Origin: Glutamicibacter sp. PS
Lineage (GTDB): Bacteria; Actinomycetota; Actinomycetes; Actinomycetales; Micrococcaceae
Direction of reading: 5' to 3'
DNA: 64,000 nucleotides
Assembly: GCA_031317595.1 (NCBI GenBank)
Contig: JANCMB010000001.1
Coordinates: 2,235,610-2,299,609 of the forward strand
In this document: positions 47,920 through 56,186 of the stretch, in pieces
Layout: each line of letters opens with the position of its first letter
Position numbering within the stretch: the first letter of the stretch is position 1
Translations under genes and position numbers: made by a program
Notes under the pieces: model-generated
What the model saw: the letters and a program-made list of their open reading frames with translations, nothing else
Told to the model about the DNA's origin: nothing
Databases searched by the model: none

Positions 47920-49269
47920 TTATTTCTTCAGGCCAAGTTCTGCGGTGGGCACCTTCGACGTCTCCGGTGTGAACAGTGCACACAGCGCGGAAATCGCGAT
48001 ACCACCGGCTGCGAACAAAGAAACACCGAGCCAGTTGTCGTTCTCCCCATTGATGATTTGGGCGATGGCCGGCGCGAATCCGGCGATGACCAGACCCAGC
48101 ATCAAACTGATGGCCATGCCGCTGTAGCGGACCTGGGCCGGGAACTGCTCCGGGAAGAATGCCGGGTAGATTCCGTTCGAAGCCGAATAGGCGAAGGAGA
48201 CGAGCAAGATCCCCAGAACCCACACGAGCAGAGTATTTCCTGGCCCGGCGTGCGATAGCGCCGCAAAATATGCGACCACCAGCACCATCATGCCCACGCA
48301 CCCGCCGATGAAAACCGGGCGTCGTCCGATCTTGTCGGATAGGTGGCCGAGTACCGGGACCATAACAAGAGTGCCCAGGTTGGACACCGTAATCAGGGCC
48401 AGCATTTCGCTGCTTTCAATGCCGGCGACCTTCGTTCCGTAGGCCAACGAAAAGGTGCTGAAAAGCCCCACCATCAATAGGAACAGTGCCATTCCGGCCA
48501 CCCGCAACATCTGTAGCGGGTAACTCCTGAGCAAGTAGAACAACGGAAACTTCACCGTCTCATGCTGTTCCTTCTTTTCTTCGAATACCTCCGGTTCGTG
48601 CAAGCGTGCGCGCATGAACACCGTGACGACGGTGACCAGAATGCTCAGTAGGAACGGAATGCGCCACCCGAAGTCGATCATGAACGTGCCGGGAATCAGG
48701 TTCAAGGGAATGAAGATCGCAGAGGACAACACCAGGCCCGCCGTGGCGCCCGCGATCGTCCAGCTGGCGTAAAACCCGCGCCGATGCTCCGGCGCGGACT
48801 CCATGGACAGGGACGCCGAACCCGGGGATTCCCCGCCAGCCGACAAGCCCTGCAGCAAGCGCAGGACGACGACGATGATCGGAGCGGCAATGCCGATCGT
48901 GTCATAGGTCGGGATGACTCCGATGACGAAAGTCGCCACGCCCATCAGGACGATGCATGCCATGAGGGCGGTCTTGCGTCCGACGACATCCCCAAGCCAC
49001 CCCCAGAGGATCGCGCCGAAAGGCCGGCTGACATAGGAGACGCCGACCGTGGCCAGCGCAAAGATCGCTCCGGCGCCACCGGCTGCCGGGAAGAACAAGG
49101 GCTGCAGGTACAGCGCCGCGGCGGTGGCGAAGATATAGAAATCGTAGTATTCGAGCATTGTGCCGACGAATCCCGATACCGCGGCGTTCTTTGCATTCTT
49201 GAGGTTCGGCGGCTTGCCGTTCTTCGTCTCGGTTCCGGTGGGCGTGTGCTGTGCTGACATGAAGGTCAT
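47920..49269 (-). CDS. MHS-family MFS transporter (metabolite:proton symporter)
   Basis: 449 residues, 12 hydrophobic segments. The MHS group is indicated by GFVGTMLEYYDFYIFATAAALYL in TM1 (landmark LEYYDFYIF), GWLGDVVGRKTALMA between TM2 and TM3, SAGGESPGSASLSME, and the central HLSDKIGRRPVFIGG. Relatives such as KgtP, ShiA and ProP import organic acids and osmolytes. It sits in the operon with an E1/E2 dehydrogenase complex and two SDRs, so it probably imports the substrate. GAGAGG lies just before the ATG at 49269; an ATG at 49260 is another possibility. Confidence 0.93.
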   Translation of the reverse strand: MTFMSAQHTPTGTETKNGKPPNLKNAKNAAVSGFVGTMLEYYDFYIFATAAALYLQPLFFPAAGGAGAIFALATVGVSYVSRPFGAILWGWLGDVVGRKTALMACIVLMGVATFVIGVIPTYDTIGIAAPIIVVVLRLLQGLSAGGESPGSASLSMESAPEHRRGFYASWTIAGATAGLVLSSAIFIPLNLIPGTFMIDFGWRIPFLLSILVTVVTVFMRARLHEPEVFEEKKEQHETVKFPLFYLLRSYPLQMLRVAGMALFLLMVGLFSTFSLAYGTKVAGIESSEMLALITVSNLGTLVMVPVLGHLSDKIGRRPVFIGGCVGMMVLVVAYFAALSHAGPGNTLLVWVLGILLVSFAYSASNGIYPAFFPEQFPAQVRYSGMAISLMLGLVIAGFAPAIAQIINGENDNWLGVSLFAAGGIAISALCALFTPETSKVPTAELGLKK

Positions 49270-49341
49270 TGCCTCTCGTGATGAGCGTCGTTGATGATCA
49301 CTTGGTTGATATGTGGATGCGGTTGCGTCCGTGCGGTCAGG

Positions 49342-50097
49342 CTATCCGGCCATGAACAGGCCGCCATTTGCGTGGATGACCTCCCCGTGGACGAAGCTGG
49401 CCGCGTCGCTGAGCAGGAAGGCGATGACATCCGCCACTTCCTGGGCACTTCCATCCCGTCCCAGCGGGGTGGCAGCAACCCATTGCTCGCCGTGCGAGGC
49501 CCTCGCCTCGGTGGTCATCGCCGTGTCGATAATTCCGGGCGAGACGGCATTGACCCGGATCCGCTGGGGACCGAGCTCGAGGGCAAGTGTCCGTGTCAAG
49601 GCAATCAACCCGCCCTTGCTGGCCGCGTAGTGGGCATGGTTCCGGCTACCTCGATGCCCCGCGACGGAGGTGAGGTTGACGATCGCCGATCCCTCCACCA
49701 GCAGCGGGATCGCGCGCTTGATCAGCAGGAAGACGCCTTCAAGGTTGATGCTCTGCACCCTTCGCCACTGGTCATCGGGCATTTCGGCCACCGAGGACTC
49801 CGGGTAGATGCCCGCCGACGGTACGAGAAAGTCGATCCGGCCGTAGCGTTCACGCACCTGCGCGATCAGCGCATCGATACTCTGCGCATCCGCCGCGTTG
49901 ACCTGCATCGCAAGGACATCGTGCCCTTGGGCTTCAAGCCTCTTGGCCGAGTCGTCAAGGGCGTCTCGGTCGAGGTCGGCGAGCACCACGCTCGCCCCGG
50001 CTTGTGCCAGAAGTTCGGCCAGAACACCGCCAATTCCGCCGGCGGCACCGGTAATTACCGCGATCTTCCCCTCAAAGTTCCACGTGCAATTGCTCAT
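49342..50097 (-). CDS. SDR oxidoreductase
   Basis: 251 residues. AVITGAAGGIGGVLA, LADLDRDALD (acidic residue: NAD(H)), PSAGIYPES, LTSVAGHRGSRNHAHYAASKGGL with catalytic Tyr/Lys, and SPGIIDTAM. Resembles alcohol or hydroxy-acid dehydrogenases. It is 38 bp from E2 and 73 bp from the transporter gene, all in one operon. With the SDR at 47094 it offers two dehydrogenases for a hydroxylated substrate. Confidence 0.9.
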   Translation of the reverse strand: MSNCTWNFEGKIAVITGAAGGIGGVLAELLAQAGASVVLADLDRDALDDSAKRLEAQGHDVLAMQVNAADAQSIDALIAQVRERYGRIDFLVPSAGIYPESSVAEMPDDQWRRVQSINLEGVFLLIKRAIPLLVEGSAIVNLTSVAGHRGSRNHAHYAASKGGLIALTRTLALELGPQRIRVNAVSPGIIDTAMTTEARASHGEQWVAATPLGRDGSAQEVADVIAFLLSDAASFVHGEVIHANGGLFMAG

Positions 50098-50134
50098 TTG
50101 ATCGCTCCCCGGCGCTCGTATAGGTAGTTCATAC

Positions 50135-51331
50135 TCAGATCAGCATCCCAAGCGGGTGCTCGATATTCTCGACGAAGGCGCGCAGCCACTGGGCGCCGAC
50201 GGCACCATCTACGGCTCGGTGATCCCAGGACACCGTCACGCTCATCATCGGCCGTACCTGGGCTTGGCCGTCAACCGCGACCACGCGATCCTCAATCGTG
50301 CCGACGGCAAGGATGCCGCTCTGCGGAGGGTTGAGGATCGCGCTGAACTGATCAACGCCATACATCCCCAGATTCGACACCGTGAAGCTGCCGCCCTCGA
50401 GTTCCTCCTGGCGCAAGCGCCCCGTGCGGGCACGGCTGGCGAGGTCACCGATCCGAGCGCTGAGTCCGCCGACACCGAGCCCTTCAGCGCCGCGAACGAC
50501 CGGGGTCAGCAGCCCACCGTCAGTAGCTACGGCCACCGCCACATTCGCGGAATCAAAGGCGACCAGGTGCTCGCCGCCCCAGATCACATTCGCTTCCGGT
50601 ACGGCGATCAGGGCCCGTGCGGCGGCCAGCACAACGAAGTCGTTTACGGACACGCGCGACGTGCGAGTCTCGTTCACCTCACGACGCAACTCCAACAGGC
50701 GGCCAACATCGCAATTCGAAGACAGATAGAAGTGCGGCACCGTCGTCTTGCTCTCGGTCAGGCGACGAGCGATGGCCCGCCGCATGCCGGTCAACGGCAC
50801 GATGCGGCTGCCTTCGCTCGTCACGACCTGCGTCTCGGTTTTTGCGACAGTGGGCTCCTCCACGACGGGCAGGTCCACTGCCCGGGCGGCCAAGTAGGCT
50901 TCCAAATCTCGACGGACGATGCGTCCGCCATCCCCTGTCCCGCGCAAATTGCGTAGGTCCGTTCCGCTGCGCCGAGCAAGTCGGCGCACGATCGGCGACG
51001 CGAAGATCCGCTGGTTGTCAGGTTGGGCACCTGCCTCGTTTCGGGCTACGGAACCGGCCGGAATTGCCTCGGGCAGATTCTGCCCAGCACCCGCCTTCGC
51101 AGTCCACTGCAGAATAGGTTCGCCGACCTTCGCGGTGTCCCCCTCGGCAACCAACAACATCTCGACGACGCCATCGATCTCGGCAGAAATCTCCACCATC
51201 GCCTTTTCGGTCTCCACCTCGGCGATAGCCGTCCCTGCCGCTACTGTGTCACCGGTGGCCACCAACCATGTCTGCAGCGCGGCTTCGGTCATGCCAGTAA
51301 GTACCTCCGGCATCCTCATAACCTGTGGCAT
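50135..51331 (-). CDS. Dihydrolipoamide acyltransferase (E2) of an acetoin-type 2-oxo dehydrogenase complex
   Basis: 398 residues. A single lipoyl domain (about 1-75) with the lipoyl-Lys in VETEKAMVEI is followed by a peripheral-subunit-binding domain FASPIVRRLARRSGTDLRNL and the CAT domain with the terminal DHRAVDGAVGAQWL, the HRxxDG active-site motif. It overlaps the E1 stop as TAATG. E2 transfers the acyl group from E1-bound TPP to CoA. No E3 (dihydrolipoyl dehydrogenase) gene is in the island, so E3 must be shared. Confidence 0.95.
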   Translation of the reverse strand: MPQVMRMPEVLTGMTEAALQTWLVATGDTVAAGTAIAEVETEKAMVEISAEIDGVVEMLLVAEGDTAKVGEPILQWTAKAGAGQNLPEAIPAGSVARNEAGAQPDNQRIFASPIVRRLARRSGTDLRNLRGTGDGGRIVRRDLEAYLAARAVDLPVVEEPTVAKTETQVVTSEGSRIVPLTGMRRAIARRLTESKTTVPHFYLSSNCDVGRLLELRREVNETRTSRVSVNDFVVLAAARALIAVPEANVIWGGEHLVAFDSANVAVAVATDGGLLTPVVRGAEGLGVGGLSARIGDLASRARTGRLRQEELEGGSFTVSNLGMYGVDQFSAILNPPQSGILAVGTIEDRVVAVDGQAQVRPMMSVTVSWDHRAVDGAVGAQWLRAFVENIEHPLGMLI

Positions 51332-53517
51332 TACATTTCACCCAATCCGCGACGTACACCCTCGAAAGCTCCGACGACCTCTTCGTATCCGGCCACCGCG
51401 GCCCGCTCAAGTACCTTCGAGATGCTGGGGGAAGCCTCTTGCCCGGTCACGCGGGTCACTGGCTGATCCAACCAGTCGAAGTAGCGACGCTGGATCTCGT
51501 CTGCCAGCCATGCACCATAGGAGGTACCCTCGGCGCCCTGTTCCACGATGACGACCGCGTTGGTCTTTCGGACGCTCTCCCCGATGGTGTCCCAGTCGAT
51601 GGAAGCCCGGTCAAGCCACCGCAGGTCGATGAGATCGGCCTCCAGCCCGGTTTCATCCAACGCCCGGTCACAATGGTGAACCATCGACAGGTAACTGATG
51701 ACAGTGGCCTGGGTTCCTTCACACCGCAGTACTGCTTGGCCTGGCGGAAGAATATAGTCCAACTCGCCGGCTGGCACCTGGTCGCGGCGCGGATAGAGAT
51801 CCACATGCTCGATGACCAGTACCGGATCTTTCAACGCTAGGGCCGCATTCATGAGGCCGATATAGTCGGCGGCGCAGGACGGAGCAACAATACGCCACCC
51901 CGGATTAGTCGCCATAATGCCCGCGGGGTCCATCAGATGCTGTGACCCGTAACCGGAGCCGATAGCTACCTTGGTACGCATCACTAGAGGCACGGGATTC
52001 TGCCCACCAAACATGTGTCGGGCCTTACCGATCTGGTTGAACAACTGGTCAGCAGCCACCCAAAGGAAATCTGGGTACATGAACTCAATCACTGGAATGA
52101 ATCTCGTATCCAAGGCAATCCCGCCACCCAAACCGGCAAATGCGTTCTCGCTAATCGGAGTACCTAGAACGCGATCGGGGAATCGCTCCACGAGCCCACG
52201 CGTGGCACCGTTGGTTCCACCCTTGAGATGATGGATATCCTCGCCAAGCACGACGATGCGGTGATCGTTCTCCATGCGACGCTCCATGACGCCAGCCACC
52301 ACGTCGATGAAGCGTCGTTCCTCAAACTCACCTGTGTAATTGGCTGGTTCCAGCGCTGGATACTGTTCGAGCTCGCTTCCGTCACCGCGCACCCCGACGT
52401 TGACAAACGCGGTGTCCGGCCACAGGTCAGGTCGAATTCTTCGTTTGCCGGGGGTCTCCGGATCCGCTTCCACCAGCCGGTTGACTATGCGTTCCATCGC
52501 CGCCTTCGCCTGCTCCTTGACGGAAGCGAGGCCCGCTTCATCGATCAGCCCCCGCTCGAGCATCTCGGTCGCGACTCGATCCAACGGGTCACGAGCACGC
52601 CATTGGGTTTCCTCTTCCTTGGTGCGGTAGCCGAAGGCGCTACCCGAGAACGGCCCGTTCTGGTGGAAGTAGCGATATGTCTCGGCCTCGATCACCGCCG
52701 GTCCCCCGCCATTCCTAGCCAGTTCCAGCGCCTCCTCCATGGCTAGGTGTACCGCGAGCGGATCCATGCCGTCGACCCGCCAGGCGGGGATGCCGAATCC
52801 CGCGCCGCGCCCCGAGAGCCGTTCCTCAGCGGTCACTTCGTCGACTCTGGTTGAGACTGCGTAAAGGTTGTTCTCGATGAAGAACACCAACGGCAGGTTC
52901 CATGCAGCGGCTAGGTTCATCGTCTCTAGAACCGACCCAATATTCGTGGCGCCGTCGCCGAAGTACGAAACCGTCACATCGGACGTCCCCGCGTGTCGTT
53001 GCGACCAGGCATTACCGGCGGCCAAGGGCACCCCGCCGCCGACGATGGCGTTAGTGCCCAGCGCGCCGGCCTCAAACCACTGCAGATGCATCGAGCCGCC
53101 GCGCCCGTGGCAGAAACCTGGAGCGAGGCCAAGAATTTCCGCCAACGTCCGGTACAGCACATCCTCGGTGGCCGTGTCCACGAGCTCGCTTAGGTCTCCA
53201 AGGTCCGGACGCACGAATCCGATCGCTTTCGCCAGGAACTGATGGTGTCCGCGATGGGATCCATTAATTGCATCGCTCGCACGCAGTCCGACGATCGACC
53301 CGACGGCGCCACCCTCCTGGCCGATGCTCGAGTGAGCGGGTCCATGTACCAAGCCGGCACCGGCAAGATCCAGAACCACCTGTTCAAAGGTGCGGATGAG
53401 CTGCAATTGGCCGAGGAAGGTGCGCAGTAGCGCTGGATCCGCGGATTTCCAATCATCGTCGGTGGTGCAAAGCTCCACCCAAGGTGTTTTCGGCGCGAGG
53501 CCCGTGTGCTGTGGCAT
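51331..53517 (-). CDS. Fused alpha-beta E1 component, acetoin-dehydrogenase-like, TPP-dependent
   Basis: 728 residues. Residues about 1-380 form the alpha chain with HSSIGQEG, GSHRGHHQF, GGSMHLQWFE, NAIVGGGVPLAAGNA and the TPP motif GDGATNIG (187-) ending FIENN. Residues about 390-728 form the beta chain (VLGEDIHH, ISENAFAGLGGGIAL, RTKVAIGSGYG). In most acetoin and branched-chain complexes these are two proteins; here they are one. The NAIVGGG stretch and GSHRGH are closest to acetoin dehydrogenase AcoA. It would cleave an alpha-hydroxyketone or 2-oxo acid and pass the acyl unit to E2. The promoter carries the second operator pair. Confidence 0.93.
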   Translation of the reverse strand: MPQHTGLAPKTPWVELCTTDDDWKSADPALLRTFLGQLQLIRTFEQVVLDLAGAGLVHGPAHSSIGQEGGAVGSIVGLRASDAINGSHRGHHQFLAKAIGFVRPDLGDLSELVDTATEDVLYRTLAEILGLAPGFCHGRGGSMHLQWFEAGALGTNAIVGGGVPLAAGNAWSQRHAGTSDVTVSYFGDGATNIGSVLETMNLAAAWNLPLVFFIENNLYAVSTRVDEVTAEERLSGRGAGFGIPAWRVDGMDPLAVHLAMEEALELARNGGGPAVIEAETYRYFHQNGPFSGSAFGYRTKEEETQWRARDPLDRVATEMLERGLIDEAGLASVKEQAKAAMERIVNRLVEADPETPGKRRIRPDLWPDTAFVNVGVRGDGSELEQYPALEPANYTGEFEERRFIDVVAGVMERRMENDHRIVVLGEDIHHLKGGTNGATRGLVERFPDRVLGTPISENAFAGLGGGIALDTRFIPVIEFMYPDFLWVAADQLFNQIGKARHMFGGQNPVPLVMRTKVAIGSGYGSQHLMDPAGIMATNPGWRIVAPSCAADYIGLMNAALALKDPVLVIEHVDLYPRRDQVPAGELDYILPPGQAVLRCEGTQATVISYLSMVHHCDRALDETGLEADLIDLRWLDRASIDWDTIGESVRKTNAVVIVEQGAEGTSYGAWLADEIQRRYFDWLDQPVTRVTGQEASPSISKVLERAAVAGYEEVVGAFEGVRRGLGEM

Positions 53518-53567
53518 AGTCCCAATCTTGGATCGCAGGTATGTGAGCTACACAACCTAGTTTGTGA

Positions 53568-53579
53568 ATTGGATCCAAT
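53568..53579. promoter_or_regulatory. GntR operator ATTGGATCCAAT at the E1 promoter
   Basis: Perfect 12-bp palindrome, overlapping the -10 element on the reverse strand and the likely transcription start. Same core TTGGATCCAA as at 46419 and 46471. Confidence 0.7.
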
Positions 53580-53605
53580 GTAACGAGAATAGAGCGCTTT
53601 TTCAA
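53577..53605 (-). promoter_or_regulatory. Promoter of the E1-E2-SDR-MFS-SDR operon
   Basis: On the reverse strand TTGAAA (53605-53600) and TACATT (53582-53577) are separated by exactly 17 bp. The -10 runs into the operator ATTGGATCCAAT, the classic arrangement for repression. Confidence 0.55.
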
Positions 53606-53620
53606 CATGTATCCCAAATT

Positions 53621-53630
53621 TAGGATCCAA
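53621..53630. promoter_or_regulatory. Second GntR operator upstream of the E1 promoter
   Basis: TAGGATCCAA differs from TTGGATCCAA by one base. It lies 52 bp from the operator at the -10 element, the same distance as between the pair at 46419/46471. Confidence 0.6.
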
Positions 53631-53767
53631 TACTGGATTTTCCCATCACCTCCACCGTTCGATTTGCGGCGCGGATAGTACGCCTCCGCCCGCTCCCCCT
53701 GCCGAGGGCTTCCATCAGCAACTAGGCACTCCCGCTAACCCACTAGGCCGAGCGGTAAGCTGGCACG

Positions 53768-54439
53768 GTGACGGAGATTTTGCGTAATGGAACTGGGCTG
53801 GCGCAATCCAGCATCATTGCCGCCGGTGTGCGCGACGAGATCCTCTCGGGCACCCGGCGCCCCGGCGAGCGCATCGGACAACAAGCCTTGGCGGAACAAT
53901 ATGGCACCAGCCGATTACCCGTCCGTGAAGCCTTGCGCATGCTGGAATCCGAGGGGCTGGTTACCGTGGTCTCTAATGCGGGCGCGCGCGTCTCAAAACT
54001 TGAGCTCGACGAATGTGTAGAAATCTACCGCATTCGAGAACAGCTGGACCCGCTACTTGTCAGCCTTGCAGTGCCGAACTATACGGACGAAGACATTGCG
54101 CGCCTGACGGAGCTGGAGCGAGCCGTTGCCATGGCAAGCAATGTCGAAGAGTTTCTCTCTGCGGATCGGACATTCCACGTGGAAAGCTACCGAGCCGCCC
54201 GCTCGCCGATCTTATTCGAGACCGTTGAACGTATGTGGAACACGACTCAACACTATCGCCGCGCGTATTCACATCTTGTCGGCGATGACGGGCTTGGTCT
54301 CAATCACCTCGAGCACCAGCTCATGCTCGCGGCCTTCCGAGACCGTGACGCGAGCGAAGCGCGTCGACTGTTGTATAGCCACATTCGTCGCACGAGACGA
54401 GCCTTTACACGTCACCCCGAAATTTTTCAGGAGGCCTAG
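53768..54439 (+). CDS. GntR-family regulator, FCD type
   Basis: 223 residues from a GTG start. The N-terminal winged helix reads GVRDEILSGTRRPGERIGQQALAEQYGTSRLPVREALRMLESEGLV in outline (landmark SRLPVREALRML); the C-terminal FCD domain has IREQLDPLLVSLA, FHVESYRAA and HLEHQLMLAAFRDRD, including metal- or acid-binding His/Asp positions. It is divergent from the E1 operon and is the likely binder of the TTGGATCCAA sites, acting as a substrate-responsive repressor. Confidence 0.94.
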   Translation: MTEILRNGTGLAQSSIIAAGVRDEILSGTRRPGERIGQQALAEQYGTSRLPVREALRMLESEGLVTVVSNAGARVSKLELDECVEIYRIREQLDPLLVSLAVPNYTDEDIARLTELERAVAMASNVEEFLSADRTFHVESYRAARSPILFETVERMWNTTQHYRRAYSHLVGDDGLGLNHLEHQLMLAAFRDRDASEARRLLYSHIRRTRRAFTRHPEIFQEA

Positions 54440-54509
54440 TTTCGAATGAGTGCAAAGCCAAGTCGCGGCCGGTTGTATGAGACGGCGCGCACTCCAACCG
54501 CCCACCGGC

Positions 54510-55418
54510 CTAGCTCCCGGAACCCCGCGAACTGCGCGCCGCGGTGTTGATGAAATCGATCTCCGCCGAGCGCAACTTCAACCCGCGCCGCCACACGGCA
54601 TGGAAGGCTCGCGGGCGCAACCCCAGGCGCAACGGCACCGACACCAGCATGCCGGCCTCCAGTTCGCTACGCACCGCCTGCTCGGAGATGAAGGTCGGTG
54701 CTACCCCGGAGAGCGTGTGCACCTTTACCGCGGCATTACTCGACGCTTCGATCCACTCACCCTCAACCTGCCAGCCAGCCAGCAACAGCTCCAACTCATG
54801 GCGGGTACCGCTACCGGGCTCGCGCACCACCAGCGGCGTACTGGCCAGCTCTTGCTGGGTGACCAACGTTTCGCGCCGAGCCCAGGGGTGATCGGCGGAA
54901 ACTACCAACACAAAGCGATCGGAACCAACGTGCCGGTGTTCTAAACCCTCGGGAATCTGCCGGTACTCAACGAAAGCAAGACGCATGGAACCGGCCAGCA
55001 CCGTGTCGAAAAGCTCGCTGGAGTTAGCGATTCGCACATCGAACCGCACCTCGGGTTTCACCGACCGGTAGGCCGCAAGCCAGCGCGGCATGAGGTACTC
55101 GGCGATGGTCTGGCTTGCCCCAATACCCAGCAGCTGACGCCCGGAACCAGAAATATCGTCGAGTTCGGCGGCCACGTTATCGAGGGCGAGCACCGCGGCC
55201 CGGGCGCGGGGCAGAAGCATCTGCCCCTCGGCGCTCAGTCGAGTGCCGTGCGTAGATCGTTCCAAGAGCCGGACTCGATGCTCCTTCTCCCAACGGCCCA
55301 GCACACGACTGGCGTTGGGCTGGGCCATGCCTACGTGATCCGCGGCGGCACCAATCGACCCGAGGTCGGCAATGGCCACGAAGATACGCAAGGCCATAAC
55401 ATCTACGCGAGAACTCAT
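54510..55418 (-). CDS. LysR-family regulator, YeiE-like
   Basis: 302 residues from the ATG at 55418. HTH: VMALRIFVAIADLGSIGAAADHVGMAQPNASRVLGRWE; substrate domain with ISGSGRQLLGIGASQTIAEYLMPRWLAAY. The N-terminal region is of the CysB/CbbR/YeiE type. YeiE-type regulators sit beside YeiH transporters in enterobacteria, and a YeiH homologue is encoded 0.7 kb away, so it probably controls it. The motif CTCATATC overlaps its start codon and recurs as a palindrome before yeiH. Confidence 0.9.
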   Translation of the reverse strand: MSSRVDVMALRIFVAIADLGSIGAAADHVGMAQPNASRVLGRWEKEHRVRLLERSTHGTRLSAEGQMLLPRARAAVLALDNVAAELDDISGSGRQLLGIGASQTIAEYLMPRWLAAYRSVKPEVRFDVRIANSSELFDTVLAGSMRLAFVEYRQIPEGLEHRHVGSDRFVLVVSADHPWARRETLVTQQELASTPLVVREPGSGTRHELELLLAGWQVEGEWIEASSNAAVKVHTLSGVAPTFISEQAVRSELEAGMLVSVPLRLGLRPRAFHAVWRRGLKLRSAEIDFINTAARSSRGSGS

Positions 55419-55434
55419 ATCATTGAGGATAAGT
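55414..55434. promoter_or_regulatory. CTCATATC half-site plus GATAAGTG, candidate LysR site at the LysR/hydrolase divergence
   Basis: CTCATATC (55414-55421), a six-base spacer and GATAAGTG, matching GATATGAG at six of eight positions. It overlaps the LysR start codon and faces the hydrolase gene. Compare the perfect site at 56112-56132. Confidence 0.35.
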
Positions 55435-55449
55435 GACGAGAGGACGGGC

Positions 55450-56100
55450 ATGGCTACCGAAACCACCATCGAGTTCGACGAAGGGGCGCTCAGTGCGCTG
55501 ATCGATCATCCGGAGCAGACCGCGTGGGCCACAATGGTGCTCGCCCATGGTTCGGGCGCAGGTAAGGACCACCCCTTCATGCGCGGCTACGCTCAGGCGA
55601 TGGCCAATCTGGGAGTAAGGGTTCTGAGCTTCAACTTTCCGTACCTGGATGCGGGCAAGAAATTCCCCGATCGCGCGCCAAAGGCCATTGCCACCTGGCA
55701 TTCGGTGATGAGTTGGGCCCGCGAGCAGTTCGCCGGACCACTCATCGCGGCCGGTAAGTCGTACGGTGGGCGCATGGCGTCCTTGGCGGTGGCCGAAGGC
55801 TTATCCTCCGACGCCCTAGTATTTCTGGGCTACCCCTGGCATGCACCGAAAACGCCCGAGAAAATCCGTGCAGAGCATCTGCCCGGGATATCGGTCCCGA
55901 TGCTGTTCCTGCAGGGCACCAAGGACCCCTTCGCGCAGTCGTCACTATTGCCACAATCCTTGGCGCAACTCCCCAGAAACTCCGTGGTCCACTGGATTGA
56001 GGGCGGGGACCACTCCTTCAAGGTGGCTCGTTCCGGCCGCAGTGTCGCCGAGGACGGCGCGCACCTAGCCACCCCTTCGGTCGACTTCCTACGTCGGTGA
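55450..56100 (+). CDS. Alpha/beta-hydrolase (dienelactone-hydrolase-like, KANL3/Tex30 type)
   Basis: 216 residues from an ATG with GAGAGGACGG upstream. MVLAHGSGAGKDHPFM (oxyanion strand-turn), FNFPYLDAGKKFPD and GKSYGGRMAS (nucleophile Ser in GxSxGG) are followed by LFLQGTKDPFAQ (acid) and WIEGGDHSFK (His). The family covers broad-spectrum esterases and hydrolases of unknown substrate. It lies between LysR and yeiH, and may share the LysR regulon. Confidence 0.9.
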   Translation: MATETTIEFDEGALSALIDHPEQTAWATMVLAHGSGAGKDHPFMRGYAQAMANLGVRVLSFNFPYLDAGKKFPDRAPKAIATWHSVMSWAREQFAGPLIAAGKSYGGRMASLAVAEGLSSDALVFLGYPWHAPKTPEKIRAEHLPGISVPMLFLQGTKDPFAQSSLLPQSLAQLPRNSVVHWIEGGDHSFKVARSGRSVAEDGAHLATPSVDFLRR

Positions 56101-56111
56101 TCAAGCTCCTA

Positions 56112-56132
56112 CTCATATCGCTTTGATATGAG
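56112..56132. promoter_or_regulatory. Perfect palindrome CTCATATC-N5-GATATGAG upstream of yeiH
   Basis: Eight-bp arms (56112-56119, 56125-56132) around GCTTT, giving ATC-N5-GAT inside, in the spacing range of LysR-type targets. It begins 11 bp after the hydrolase stop and is 55 bp before the yeiH start. Confidence 0.6.
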
Positions 56133-56186
56133 CCGCTACGCCTTTGGCAATGGTGCGAGCGATGCAGGCGCGACATCATGGAGAAC

